Origin: Planococcus sp. MER TA 32b
GTDB lineage: Bacteria; Bacillota; Bacilli; Bacillales_A; Planococcaceae
Assembly (NCBI GenBank): GCA_023715185.1
Contig: JAMCAN010000001.1
Span: 1,550,001 to 1,614,000, forward strand
DNA: 64,000 nucleotides
Direction: 5' to 3'
Made by a program: the position numbers and the translations under genes. This document shows, in pieces, positions 7,071 through 15,714 of this stretch (position 1 is the stretch's first letter; each line of letters opens with the position of its first letter). Below the pieces are notes generated by a model, which worked only from the letters and a program-made list of their open reading frames with translations, was not told the origin of the DNA and made no database searches.

Positions 7071-8624
7071 TTATTCCATAAGTAATGAGCTTCCCCTTAG
7101 CTTATAAATTAAGAATAAAATTATGCAGACATTGACCAATAAGAGAAGATGGAATGTAAAATTGAAATCCAGTGTGATTAAAATCGCCGTAATTGAGATG
7201 AGACCTGTGCTGATAATAGCGGTGATTATAGTGGATTTACCCTGCTTGATTATTTCCATCTCACTGGACCAGTTATAATTTGGGAATTTCAAATTGACAA
7301 AGAAGCCAGTGATGCTAATAAGCAATAAACTTGTGATTGTAAAAGAAATGAAGAGCAGTGAATCCAATAACGATGAACTGAAATTTTGAGTATAGACCAA
7401 AATAGCACAAGCTAATCCTGGCACAAAAAGCATCATGTTTAACGCGATTTTGGCTTTTGCAAGGTCCATTAAAGGGAGGGGAGACGTCAACAAAATCCAG
7501 ATGCTTTGGCCTTCAAAAGATAGGCTTGATGAAGTGGTTGTGGTCAAAAGAATACATACAGTCGTAAATAGAATGAAGATATATTTGCTTGATAACGTGA
7601 TAAAGGACAGTTCCAAGGTAGTGTCATACAAAAGAGGGGAACTATTGAACAAGTAAGCCAGGCTGCCAATGAGTAATAAAGCCGGTGTAAGCACTGTATT
7701 GCTGACATAGGTAATAGATGATAGATAAAGTTTCAGCTCTTTTGAGAATAGACTTTTAAATGAACTATTGGAAGAAACCGTGCTAGAATCACGTGCTCTC
7801 CTTTTTGACGAAGTAGAATAGCTTGCAACTAAGAAAGCATATCTTTTAGTAAATACGTATCCGGTTATGAGAACAAGAACGAGAGTTATTGCTAGCAAGC
7901 TCAGCAAGTAAAAGAATCCGAATTCTGAGGTAGAGTTGCTAATGATGCCGAACAAGTAGAGTGGGGAACTAGTAGAAAAAATGTCTTTGTAATTCAATGA
8001 CGCAGAGTTGTATGTGATATATAAAAGAGGTGAAAGGAATGAAAAGAATATAAGCAAAGCTTCGATCACATTACTATGGATTCTTAAAAAATTAAGAAGA
8101 ATTTTTACTGCTAATGAAATGATGAATGTTGTTGTAATAACTAGTAAAGGAAGTATCACTACAAGGATAAGACTGGATAATAGAACGAACCAGAAGTCGG
8201 GAAGAATGAACATATGCAACAAGATGCCAGCAAAAACGGCTATTGCAGTAATGAGTAAATAAAGAATCATGAGTTTGATTACATTAAAGAGCTTGGCTTG
8301 CCATAATGGAATAGGCAGGCTGAAAATAAGTTCAGTATCTGAAGAAAAAATCATTTTTTTAATGCTGCTTAAGATGGTCCAGAACCCCAAGGCCCAAAAC
8401 AAAATAGACGAAAGAATCGGAAAAAATAACATGGATTCTTCGTTGATGTACAAATCAAAAGCGATATAGACAATATATCCAATGGCCATAACAACAGCGG
8501 CACAATAGCCTGCCAACGTAAGAACAGCGTGCTTTCGGTCGTCCTGGTTATTGGATGATTCCAATCTGGAAAACTGAAAATCATTTGCCAAGATATACTT
8601 TTGCAATTGAATTAGCTTACTCAT
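7071..8624 (-). CDS. ABC exporter membrane subunit (ABC-2 type)
   Basis: A 517-residue integral membrane protein with about 12 hydrophobic segments and a Ser/Thr-rich cytoplasmic loop near residue 275. It starts inside the 3' end of the ATP-binding gene (8-bp overlap, AGGAG 11 bases ahead of ATG 8624), so the two are translationally coupled and form one exporter. The large two-bundle architecture resembles ABC-2 exporter permeases. The substrate cannot be read from sequence; antimicrobial peptides are a common cargo of such systems. The block lies between two dif-like sites and runs against the local gene polarity. Confidence 0.75.
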   Translation of the reverse strand: MSKLIQLQKYILANDFQFSRLESSNNQDDRKHAVLTLAGYCAAVVMAIGYIVYIAFDLYINEESMLFFPILSSILFWALGFWTILSSIKKMIFSSDTELIFSLPIPLWQAKLFNVIKLMILYLLITAIAVFAGILLHMFILPDFWFVLLSSLILVVILPLLVITTTFIISLAVKILLNFLRIHSNVIEALLIFFSFLSPLLYITYNSASLNYKDIFSTSSPLYLFGIISNSTSEFGFFYLLSLLAITLVLVLITGYVFTKRYAFLVASYSTSSKRRARDSSTVSSNSSFKSLFSKELKLYLSSITYVSNTVLTPALLLIGSLAYLFNSSPLLYDTTLELSFITLSSKYIFILFTTVCILLTTTTSSSLSFEGQSIWILLTSPLPLMDLAKAKIALNMMLFVPGLACAILVYTQNFSSSLLDSLLFISFTITSLLLISITGFFVNLKFPNYNWSSEMEIIKQGKSTIITAIISTGLISITAILITLDFNFTFHLLLLVNVCIILFLIYKLRGSSLLME

Positions 8625-9330
8625 GTGCTGTGATGCTCCTGAATTTTTCGCCCAAGCTGCTCTCAGACAATAGGTTGATCATCGTATCATTGACGACCAC
8701 TTCGCCGTTGTGGATCATGACCACTTTATTGCATAGCTTTTCCGCTACTTCTAAAACGTGGGTCGAATACAACACAATGGATCCTTCAGCTACCCGTTTT
8801 TTCATTTCTTCCTGTAAAAAATAAGTGGCGTTCGGATCTAGCCCGACAAAGGGTTCATCCAATATGATTAGCTTTGGATTATGCATAAGGATTGAAATAA
8901 GAACGAGTCTTTGTTTCATGCCATGCGAATAAGTAGAAATCAAATCATGGATAGCACTACCGAAATTGAGCTTTTTCAGCAAGGTGTTCAATTGTTCGTT
9001 TATCGTCTCGTTGTCAATTTGATAAATGCTTCCAATCAGTTCCAGGTACGAATACCCCGTCATGTTCCCATAGAGCACAGGAGTGTCGGGAGAGTAACCG
9101 ACCATATGTTTAAATTCTTGTGGGTTTTTCTCTATACTCACGCCATCTAATTCAATAGCGCCTTGATCAAAGCTATGAATGCCCACGATGGATTTGATGG
9201 AAGTCGTTTTTCCAGCTCCGTTCATGCCGATGAAGGCGCAAATATCGCCTTCCACCAAATCCAAGGTTAAATTTCTAATGCCTTTTTCAGATCCTTTATA
9301 TAACTTGGTCAAGTTGTTTATCGATAACAT
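8617..9330 (-). CDS. ABC transporter ATP-binding protein
   Basis: A 237-residue nucleotide-binding subunit. Walker A is GMNGAGKTTS (about residues 35-44), the ABC signature is the variant STYSHGMKQR, Walker B is LIILDEP and the switch histidine is in STH. ATG at 9330 follows AGGAGG. It is paired with the permease at 7071-8624. This is the second ATPase of the block; the first is YxlF-like. Confidence 0.9.
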   Translation of the reverse strand: MLSINNLTKLYKGSEKGIRNLTLDLVEGDICAFIGMNGAGKTTSIKSIVGIHSFDQGAIELDGVSIEKNPQEFKHMVGYSPDTPVLYGNMTGYSYLELIGSIYQIDNETINEQLNTLLKKLNFGSAIHDLISTYSHGMKQRLVLISILMHNPKLIILDEPFVGLDPNATYFLQEEMKKRVAEGSIVLYSTHVLEVAEKLCNKVVMIHNGEVVVNDTMINLLSESSLGEKFRSITAHE

Positions 9331-9349
9331 TTGAACTAGCCTCCTTCAA

Positions 9350-10117
9350 TTAAGACTTTTTGAGATTCATATTGGCCCATGAGAGATTAAGTAAAATGAA
9401 TGCCACACAAGTTGCAATACTGAAGTAATTGGAGTCGTGGACCGACAGCAACTGGTTCTCCGCGAGGTTTAAGATGCCGCCTGGGGACAGCTGGAACAAG
9501 AAGTGGTTGAACCCCTTGATCAGAATAAAGAAAATAGAAGCGGCGATTGTCGTAACGGCGATTAGGATGGGACTCTTGACAAAGGTGCTGATCAAGATGG
9601 CCAGACTCACGACGAAGAGGATCCATAAACTGTACAACAGCAGAAACAGGAAAAAGTTTGAAAAAGAGAAAGAACCGAATAAGAAAATGGTGTAACCATA
9701 GGAAACGACTGCCCCAATGGATATGCTGAACATGCTGATTACCCAATGTCCCATTAGTTTTGACAATAGGTAGGAGCGCAGCGAAACAGGACGGGTCAAT
9801 ATGAAATCTTGCATACCGCTGTTACGGTCGGCTGCAATCAGCCCCATGAAGCTAATAATCAAGATGATGAGTCCGATTTGATTGAATTGGCCGGAAATGG
9901 TCGACAGGAGAACTTCAGCAGAACTTGGCACTGGCCGGTTCGGATCGATGGTGATCCCATCTGCGCCGCCAACATTTTCGAGGATAACGTCCATGTATTT
10001 AGTGATCAACGGTTGAGTAATGCCCAAGATCACGAAAAATAGTGATAACCAGATGAACTTAAATTCTTTTGCAGCTTCTACTAATTCAGTGCACGTTAAT
10101 GTATAAAAGTTTGTCAT
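9350..10117 (-). CDS. ABC-2 type permease, YxlG/NosY-like
   Basis: A 255-residue permease with six predicted TM helices. The segment GLIAADRNSGMQDFILTRPV after the second helix is typical of NosY/YxlG-type ABC-2 permeases. It overlaps its ATPase gene by ATGA (10114-10117). With the ATPase and the small protein at 10979-11230 it matches the YxlEFG order of the Bacillus subtilis sigY operon. Here no sigma factor is attached; a divergent winged-helix regulator takes that place. The substrate is unknown. Confidence 0.8.
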   Translation of the reverse strand: MTNFYTLTCTELVEAAKEFKFIWLSLFFVILGITQPLITKYMDVILENVGGADGITIDPNRPVPSSAEVLLSTISGQFNQIGLIILIISFMGLIAADRNSGMQDFILTRPVSLRSYLLSKLMGHWVISMFSISIGAVVSYGYTIFLFGSFSFSNFFLFLLLYSLWILFVVSLAILISTFVKSPILIAVTTIAASIFFILIKGFNHFLFQLSPGGILNLAENQLLSVHDSNYFSIATCVAFILLNLSWANMNLKKS

Positions 10118-11004
10118 GTGTCCGACACCATCTCCAGGAAAATTTCTTCTATCCCTCTTTCATAAAACTCAATGGATGTAATATCCATTTCTTTTGCAGC
10201 GAAGTCGTTTACGACTTTCTGTAAATCCAATTCTACAGCTCCCGTCAAAAGAAAGGTGTTCGGTGATAGGCATTCAACGCGTTCGACCTCAGAGCTTTTC
10301 AATGCTTCACTTGTTTGCGGGACATTTCCCATCTTAACTAGAATTTGTTTACGGTCTGATTTCTGAAATTCTTCGGTTATGTTTCCGACAATCATTCCAT
10401 TTTTAATGATGATGTACCGGTCGCAAAACTCGCTGGCGTCGTCCAATATATGTGTCGAAATGATGATGGTCGTTCGCTTCTTTAAGCGAGCGATCAATTT
10501 TTTCACTTCATTCCTGCCGATCGGATCCAACGCAGAAACCGGTTCATCCAAAATCAGCAGCAGCGGTTGGTGCAAAATGGCCTGGGCAATCCCGAGCCGC
10601 TGTTTCATGCCGCCAGATAATTGTTCCACTTTGTAATTTCCTTTATCCTTGAGCCCGACTTCTTCTAAAACCGCTGAGATATTCCCCTTTAAAAATGTCT
10701 TGTCCAAGCCTGACAATTTTCCGAAGAAAAAGAGCGATTCCTCACACGTCATCCAAGGTTTGAAGTCCGTATGCTGAGACAAATAGCCAATATTTTTCTT
10801 GTGCTGCACGATAGGGTTGGAATTGAATGTAATGTTCCCTTGTTCATGCTGCAGAATTCCAGTCATGCATTTAATGAGCGTCGTTTTTCCGGCGCCGTTC
10901 GGACCTAATAAACCGACACACTCGCCTTCTGCAATCGAGAAGGTGACATCGCTCAAGATTTTTCTTTTTTTGATCGTCTTATGAAGCTTCACCACTGTAA
11001 TCAT
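10114..11004 (-). CDS. ABC transporter ATP-binding protein, YxlF-like
   Basis: A 296-residue ATPase, the usual length for YxlF-like proteins with a C-terminal accessory domain of about 80 residues. Walker A is GPNGAGKTTL (about 34-43), the signature is LSGGMKQRLG, Walker B is LLILDEP and the H-loop is STH. The start at 11004 overlaps the preceding small gene by 26 bp, with GGAGAA ahead. It should energise the permease at 9350-10117. Confidence 0.9.
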   Translation of the reverse strand: MITVVKLHKTIKKRKILSDVTFSIAEGECVGLLGPNGAGKTTLIKCMTGILQHEQGNITFNSNPIVQHKKNIGYLSQHTDFKPWMTCEESLFFFGKLSGLDKTFLKGNISAVLEEVGLKDKGNYKVEQLSGGMKQRLGIAQAILHQPLLLILDEPVSALDPIGRNEVKKLIARLKKRTTIIISTHILDDASEFCDRYIIIKNGMIVGNITEEFQKSDRKQILVKMGNVPQTSEALKSSEVERVECLSPNTFLLTGAVELDLQKVVNDFAAKEMDITSIEFYERGIEEIFLEMVSDT

Positions 11005-11230
11005 TTCGGATCATTCTCCTTCCAATCACTAAATACAATATCGGTCCGAGCAATTGGAGCAATGTAATGGTGACCAGCCAAATATATGGCGAGACAATCA
11101 GATCTTTTCTTTTGAACCAATCATAGAGCGCGACTCCAATCAGTAATAAGTTAAATAAAATAATTGGCAAGACAAAAGGAAGAATCTGCGGCCAATCAAT
11201 TTCAAGTAGAACAGTCATATCTGTATTCAT
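10979..11230 (-). CDS. PLDc_N-domain small membrane protein, YxlE-like
   Basis: An 83-residue protein with two TM helices and the motif WLVTITLLQLLGPILYLVIG, characteristic of the phospholipase-D-nuclease N-terminal domain that occurs alone in YxlE. ATG at 11230 follows GAAGGAGTG; a longer frame from 11284 has no ribosome site. It is the first gene of the ABC operon. Its ribosome site overlaps a 13-bp palindrome, which may regulate it. Confidence 0.8.
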   Translation of the reverse strand: MNTDMTVLLEIDWPQILPFVLPIILFNLLLIGVALYDWFKRKDLIVSPYIWLVTITLLQLLGPILYLVIGRRMIRNDYSGEAS

Positions 11231-11243
11231 ATAAAACACTCCT

Positions 11244-11273
11244 TCAATTATCATTATCAATAATGATAATTGA
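11244..11273. promoter_or_regulatory. Palindrome over the ribosome site of the ABC operon
   Basis: TCAATTATCATTA and TAATGATAATTGA are perfect 13-base arms around TCAA. The left arm touches the Shine-Dalgarno of the YxlE-like gene. It may be the operator of the divergent wHTH regulator or an RNA hairpin hiding the ribosome site. It resembles a Fur box in base content, but the half-sites are inverted relative to the Fur consensus. Confidence 0.45.
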
Positions 11274-11444
11274 AAAGTCAACAACTCTATTGTATTTTAG
11301 ATGTATACTCAAAAATAAATTAAAGAGTAATCTCATTTTTTATTGAAAGAAAATCCTGATATGGATGTTTATAAGAGGTTGGTAATCTGGAAGAAAGACT
11401 AATAAATAGCTTACTAAGCATGAATAAAAAGGAGATCGAAATAG

Positions 11445-11963
11445 ATGGAGTTTGATTTATTTAAAAACCAGGTCAGGTTCAAAATAGCTTTGGAATTAAT
11501 AGATGTCGATGAAGGGTTATCGATTATGCAATTGAATAAATTATTGAAAGAAGTATCGCAAGCGACATTATACAGACACGTAAACTCAATGGTTGATGAT
11601 GATTTATTGAAAGTCGTTGGCATAAATCGTATTGGAAAAGTTGAAGAAAAGCTGTATGCCCTGAATACTCAAGCTTATAAGATTAGCGAAGAAGATTGGC
11701 AGTCTGCCTCTTACGGCGATAAAATAAAGTTTGTAACTTATTTTTTTATGTATATTTTACAAAATTATAAGGATTATCATGAGAATAGAGTTACCGAAAA
11801 TTCTCAAGATCAAGCGACATTTTCCTTAGTGAAATTGAACTTAACAGATGATTTATTCGATGATTTTCAGACGGAATTAAGCACATTAATGGAAAAGTAC
11901 TATAATAGAAAAGAGGATAAAGAAGGAAAGGATCGGACGATTTCCATGGTGATTATTCCGTAA
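11445..11963 (+). CDS. Winged-helix (ArsR-like) transcriptional regulator
   Basis: A 172-residue protein. The N-terminal 70 residues read as a winged helix (LSIMQLNKLLKEVSQATLYRHVNSMVDDDLL); the C-terminal half is acidic and helical. ATG at 11445 follows AAAAAGGAG. It is divergent from the ABC operon, with a palindrome between the two, so it probably controls export in response to a ligand or membrane damage. It lies between dif-like sites 1 and 2 with the operon it faces. Confidence 0.75.
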   Translation: MEFDLFKNQVRFKIALELIDVDEGLSIMQLNKLLKEVSQATLYRHVNSMVDDDLLKVVGINRIGKVEEKLYALNTQAYKISEEDWQSASYGDKIKFVTYFFMYILQNYKDYHENRVTENSQDQATFSLVKLNLTDDLFDDFQTELSTLMEKYYNRKEDKEGKDRTISMVIIP

Positions 11964-12001
11964 CATCTCTTCTTTGAAGAGAAATTATTCTTTAAAACTT
12001 T

Positions 12002-12029
12002 GTTTACATGTGATGACGTTATCGGAAGT
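12002..12029 (+). other. dif-like Xer recombination site 2
   Basis: The XerD-type arm GTTTACATGT, 7-base centre GATGACG and XerC-type arm TTATCGGAAGT lie in the same orientation as sites 1 and 3 and as dif. The site separates the ABC-exporter block from the MerR/Hsp33 block. Confidence 0.65.
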
Positions 12030-12048
12030 TCTTTAAAAACAAATATAA

Positions 12049-12093
12049 GAAAGGAAGAGGGAAGCCAACTTATCAGCTTTTCCTCTTCCTTTC
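12049..12093. terminator. Bidirectional terminator
   Basis: GAAAGGAAGAGG and CCTCTTCCTTTC form a perfect 12-bp stem between the convergent wHTH and MerR genes. T-rich sequence follows on both strands. Confidence 0.6.
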
Positions 12094-12101
12094 ATTTAAA
12101 A

Positions 12102-12830
12102 TCACTTATGATTCAAAGCTTGATTGATAAATTGGTATAGCTCGCCATCTATTTCATATTGCAGTTCGTTCCCTGGGTTTTCGGCGTGGAAATGTTCGGC
12201 TTGCTTGCGGAAAGTCCTATCGTCTTCGGAAAAGGCATTCACGATGTCATTCCATTTTTTCGCTAAATCTTGTACTTTTTCATCGGAAGGAGAAGCGCCT
12301 TTTTCTTTTTCCAAACGTATTTCCTTGATAAGATCGTTAAACTCTTGCTCGGCCTGCTTTAAGAGTTGTTTATCAGCATTCTCATATCTGCTTTCCATGG
12401 TATCCAATTGCTGCTTCGAAAAGTATTTTTCCTTATTCATTTTCAGCGCCTCCATTAATTTAGTAAGTTCTGGAATCGACATGGTCCGATTGCTGCGCGC
12501 AGCCGATAACGCATTTTCCAGCTCTGCTACTAGTTTTTGCTGAACCTCTATCTCTTTTTTGACGCGGGAAATTTGGGTTTGCAAAATCTCTGCAACGGTT
12601 TGTTCCTCCGGATTAGACAACAGAAGTTGTATTTCTTCTAACGACATGCCCATCTGCTTTAAGGACAAAATTGGCTGAAGACGGACCAAATCTGCTTTCG
12701 TGTAAAGCCGATGCCCTGACTCCGTATACTGAGAAGGTGAAAATAAACAGATTTGATCGTAATAGCGTAAAGTTCGAATCGTTAAACCCGCCAATTCGGC
12801 AACTTCTCCGACTTTCCAATGTTCCTTCAT
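12102..12830 (-). CDS. MerR family regulator with TipAS-like C-terminal domain
   Basis: A 242-residue regulator. The MerR helix-turn-helix (WKVGEVAELAGLTIRTLRYYDQ) and wing fill residues 1-70, a coiled coil runs to about 110, and an acidic, helical TipAS-like ligand domain (about 130-242, with W-DI and NP-NELQYEIDGELYQFINQA) ends the protein. ATG at 12830 is preferred over 12845 because TGGAGG lies eight bases ahead of it. TipA-type proteins bind small hydrophobic or peptide antibiotics and activate efflux genes. It lies downstream of the Hsp33 gene on the same strand, both between dif-like sites 2 and 3. Confidence 0.85.
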   Translation of the reverse strand: MKEHWKVGEVAELAGLTIRTLRYYDQICLFSPSQYTESGHRLYTKADLVRLQPILSLKQMGMSLEEIQLLLSNPEEQTVAEILQTQISRVKKEIEVQQKLVAELENALSAARSNRTMSIPELTKLMEALKMNKEKYFSKQQLDTMESRYENADKQLLKQAEQEFNDLIKEIRLEKEKGASPSDEKVQDLAKKWNDIVNAFSEDDRTFRKQAEHFHAENPGNELQYEIDGELYQFINQALNHK

Positions 12831-12889
12831 TCGCTTAGCCTCCATTTAACAACATTTCTATTCACCAACTAAAACCGAGAAATTCGAAG

Positions 12890-13750
12890 TTAGAAGAGTT
12901 GCTGCATCTCCTTTTGCTCAAACGTGTAGGTTTTCCCGCAAATATGGCAAAAAGCTTCAATGTCTTCCTTTCGTTCAATGCTCCGTTTGATTTCCTCTTC
13001 ACTCAATGAATAAAGCATGCCATAGAACATTTCTTTACTGCATCCGCAGAAAAATTGACTGGAGCTATGGCCGATGATTTTTGCATCTCCAAACAACTGG
13101 GTTAACGCTTCTTCGCTGTCACTCGCTTTTTCAGCGTTTAGTTTACTGAAAATATCCGGATTGGCTTTTACAATCATTTTCACTTCTGAAAGCAGGTGTG
13201 GTGGTGCACCGGGAAGCAGTTGTGCATATAGTGCATGGCTGGAAAGAAGGGAAGCTCCATTATCCAACTGAATGTCGGAATAAAGATAGGTCGGCGTCTG
13301 ATCACTCTGCACAAAATAGTTGGCGATATCATCCGTGATATGTTGATTTGGCATATCGGTAATGCTGGTGAATTGATTCATCTCAGAACCCTTTATGACA
13401 CGGATCATCCCAGAAGGTCCAATCAAATCTTGCATCGACTTTTCTTCTGTATTAGAAGATCTCAAAAGTTCTTCGTTCAGGTATCCTCTGACATTTCCAT
13501 TCGCTTCGGCTTCCGCAAAAATTTTATGGAGAGGATTGCTCAACGTTACCTGGAGGCTCATTCGCTGGTTCCCTTTGAGCGTACCAGAGAGTATGCTCAT
13601 TGCTGATATCGTTTTGCCTAACAGTAGTTTAAGCGGTTTAGGAAGTTCCTGGTTTAAGGCATAGATATCGCGAAGCAACTGGGAATTATCAATAAAATAT
13701 AGACGAATCTGTTCTTCTTTAATTAACGCCTTAACAATGGCATTTTGCAC
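12890..13750 (-). CDS. hslO: Hsp33 family redox-activated chaperone
   Basis: A 286-residue protein, full length for Hsp33 (about 290). The C-terminal zinc centre is present as CGC (Cys235, Cys237) and CHIC (Cys268, Cys271); oxidation of these cysteines unfolds the domain and activates holdase function in the family. The N-terminal core has FAEAEANGNVRGYL and the GGAPP-type loop (LLPGAPPHLL). GTG at 13750 follows GGGGGG; the frame from 13795 lacks a ribosome site. In Bacilli the housekeeping hslO normally sits near ftsH. This copy, beside a MerR regulator and between dif-like sites, looks like an accessory one. Confidence 0.9.
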   Translation of the reverse strand: MQNAIVKALIKEEQIRLYFIDNSQLLRDIYALNQELPKPLKLLLGKTISAMSILSGTLKGNQRMSLQVTLSNPLHKIFAEAEANGNVRGYLNEELLRSSNTEEKSMQDLIGPSGMIRVIKGSEMNQFTSITDMPNQHITDDIANYFVQSDQTPTYLYSDIQLDNGASLLSSHALYAQLLPGAPPHLLSEVKMIVKANPDIFSKLNAEKASDSEEALTQLFGDAKIIGHSSSQFFCGCSKEMFYGMLYSLSEEEIKRSIERKEDIEAFCHICGKTYTFEQKEMQQLF

Positions 13751-13767
13751 AACATTCCCCCCTTTTA

Positions 13768-13788
13768 ATAGTAAGCTAGTTTTACTAT
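13768..13788. promoter_or_regulatory. Inverted repeat upstream of hslO
   Basis: ATAGTAA and TTACTAT are perfect arms around a 7-base centre, about 20 bp before the hslO start. It could be an operator, perhaps for the adjacent MerR regulator, though MerR sites are usually longer. Confidence 0.3.
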
Positions 13789-13848
13789 AAAACATTACCC
13801 TACGTAAGGTTCAAGGGATAAATGCAATTTTCACGATATTTATTCTTA

Positions 13849-13875
13849 GTTAACATATGATGGCTTATCGGAAGT
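13849..13875 (+). other. dif-like Xer recombination site 3
   Basis: The XerD-type arm GTTAACATAT, 6-base centre GATGGC and XerC-type arm TTATCGGAAGT match site 2 closely. It bounds the MerR/Hsp33 block on the right. Confidence 0.65.
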
Positions 13876-14179
13876 TCCATAGGAAAAGCAGGTACTTTTT
13901 ATAAGATGTCTGCTCTTTTTAAACAACGTTATATTTTTTATATCAATTATATCTGGATTACATCAGAATTTAACCAACTTAATTTTCAGTTTTGTAAAAC
14001 GTGGTCTTGATATAGAGGACTTCTTGAGTTTGTTTTTAAACGGATTTATTACTAACAAATAGTTCATTAAGTCAGAAATATGCTGCTCCTAAAAATATGA
14101 AGTGTAGATTTTCCGGAAAAGGGAATTCCTAAAAAGAAGCTTTTATTAAAAAGTATGCAACAGGGAAGGAATGAACTTA

Positions 14180-14902
14180 ATGGCACAATCACTGAAAGGC
14201 AAGACAGCATTCATAACTGGAGCGGGCAAGGGAATCGGGAAGGCGACGGCAATTGCCCTGGCAGAAGAAGGCGTCAATATTGGAATGATGGCACGGACAG
14301 AATCCGATTTGAAGACAGTTGCGGAAGAATTGGAGAGCCACGGTGTCAAAGCGAGCTATGCGACAGCCGACGTTTCGGATATGGAACAGGTCAACCAGGC
14401 AGTCGAGAAATTGACTGCCGATCTTGGTCCAGCTGATATTTTGATCAATAATGCGGGAATCGGCACATTCGGTCCGTTTCTTGAAATCGATCCAGCCGAG
14501 TGGAAAAAGATGATCGATGTCAATCTGATGGGTATGTATTATGTCACACGCGCTGTTCTGCCGCAATTAATCAATAAAAGCGGCGGGGACATCATCAATA
14601 TTTCTTCGATGTCCGGTGTCAAAGGCACAGAAGGCTCCAGTGCCTATAGTGCTTCAAAATTCGGAGTGCTTGGCATGACTGAATCGCTGTCCCAGGAAGT
14701 CCGCAAACACAATATCCGAGTTTTTGCATTGACGCCGAGCCTTGTTATCACTGAATTTTTCGGTGATGGCAATAAGCCAGAGGAGAGTGAAGAGAAATTC
14801 ATGCAGGCTGAAGATCTGGCTGAATATATGGTTGCCCAGCTCAAGCTGCATCCGCGGATATTCATTCCGAAGTCGAGCTTGTGGGCGACCAATCCATTCT
14901 AA
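14180..14902 (+). CDS. Short-chain dehydrogenase/reductase (FabG-like)
   Basis: A 240-residue SDR. The NAD(P)-binding motif is TGAGKGIG (near residue 14), NNAG follows near 90, and the catalytic set is Ser in NISSM and the YSASK motif. The arginine in MARTE suggests NADP use. ATG at 14180 is preferred to 14171 because AAGGA lies nine bases ahead. FabG-type oxidoreductases reduce 3-oxoacyl groups, but standalone paralogues like this one have many substrates, and the neighbours do not help. A helically phased tandem repeat follows the stop. Confidence 0.85.
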   Translation: MAQSLKGKTAFITGAGKGIGKATAIALAEEGVNIGMMARTESDLKTVAEELESHGVKASYATADVSDMEQVNQAVEKLTADLGPADILINNAGIGTFGPFLEIDPAEWKKMIDVNLMGMYYVTRAVLPQLINKSGGDIINISSMSGVKGTEGSSAYSASKFGVLGMTESLSQEVRKHNIRVFALTPSLVITEFFGDGNKPEESEEKFMQAEDLAEYMVAQLKLHPRIFIPKSSLWATNPF

Positions 14903-14912
14903 AAACAGCTGC

Positions 14913-15003
14913 GGATAGTATTTTGGCGCTTCCGGATAGTATTATAGATCTGAGGATAGTATTTTAAAAATGCGGACAGTATTGTGTTGATTCCGGATAG
15001 TAT
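14913..15003 (+). repeat. Five degenerate tandem repeats with 20-21 bp period
   Basis: The 9-mer GGATAGTAT begins at 14913, 14934, 14954, 14974 (as GGACAGTAT) and 14995. Spacings are 21, 20, 20 and 21 bp, about two turns of B-DNA, so all copies face one side. It starts 10 bp after the SDR stop and ends before the SRPBCC gene. The function is unknown. Confidence 0.75.
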
Positions 15004-15054
15004 ATCCAATTATCTGGAAGAGGTATCAGGGCAGTCAGAAGGGGAAGTGGTCAT

Positions 15055-15519
15055 TTGGTGAAATGGAAAGAAGAAATGATGATTAAACAGCCGATTGAGA
15101 AGGTTTGGCAGCTGTTTTTGGACGAAAACGCCAAAATTCTCTACCCGAAACTCGAAGATCATGTGCTGGTGGAGAATGAAAATAATGAAACCGGCGCAAA
15201 ACATGCGCAAAGTTATATGGAAGGCAAACAGCTGCAGACCTATATCGTAGAGACTAAACGGTTTGAAGATACACCCAACAGAAAAGTCCGCCACACCCGA
15301 TTTGAGATGAACGGACTCTTTGAAGTCAATTATGTCTTCACATTGGATAAAAAAGGCGAAGATCTTACGCTGTTCACTTATGAGGGGACACAAAAAGGAC
15401 TGACAGTTACAGGGAAAGCCATGCTGATGGCCGGCAGCAAGAAAAGACGAAACGAAACAGTTATCGATTTCATGCAGCGGGTTGAAACAAAGGCTGAAAA
15501 ATTGGAAAAAAATAAATAG
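15055..15519 (+). CDS. SRPBCC (START/Bet v1-like) family protein
   Basis: About 154 residues with the fold pattern of SRPBCC lipid or hydrophobe-binding proteins: MIKQPIEKVWQLFLDENA at the start, central beta strands and a long C-terminal helix. The start is TTG at 15055 or GTG at 15058; AGAAGGGG precedes both. It is a tandem paralogue of the next gene (shared GAKH-QSY-EGK--TYIVET). The ligand is unknown. Confidence 0.75.
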   Translation: MVKWKEEMMIKQPIEKVWQLFLDENAKILYPKLEDHVLVENENNETGAKHAQSYMEGKQLQTYIVETKRFEDTPNRKVRHTRFEMNGLFEVNYVFTLDKKGEDLTLFTYEGTQKGLTVTGKAMLMAGSKKRRNETVIDFMQRVETKAEKLEKNK

Positions 15520-15714
15520 TACTGAAAAAGCCTGATTTGACAGTGCACCTAAATTTTAGTTTTCATTCTAATTTTTGGGTTACTGGCATCTCAGGCTTTC
15601 TTTAATTTTCTTCTCAGGAAGGATATACTGTTAAGAATCAGAAAAGTTTAAAAGATCCACTTAACCCTCGGCTGAATTCGATGAATTTTTGTAATCTGGA
15701 AGGAGAGAACGATC

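Larger units (their letters stand above)
13751..14179. other. Intergenic region with dif-like site 3
   Basis: The left side holds the hslO promoter area with a 7-bp inverted repeat (13768-13788). The middle holds dif-like site 3. The rest, about 13880-14160, is AT-rich and shows no gene. The boundary fits the change from - strand cargo genes to the + strand genes that follow. Confidence 0.4.

Noticed and set aside
11244..11273. Fur box
   Set aside because: Base content is similar, but the half-sites are in the opposite order from the Fur consensus and no iron genes are nearby.
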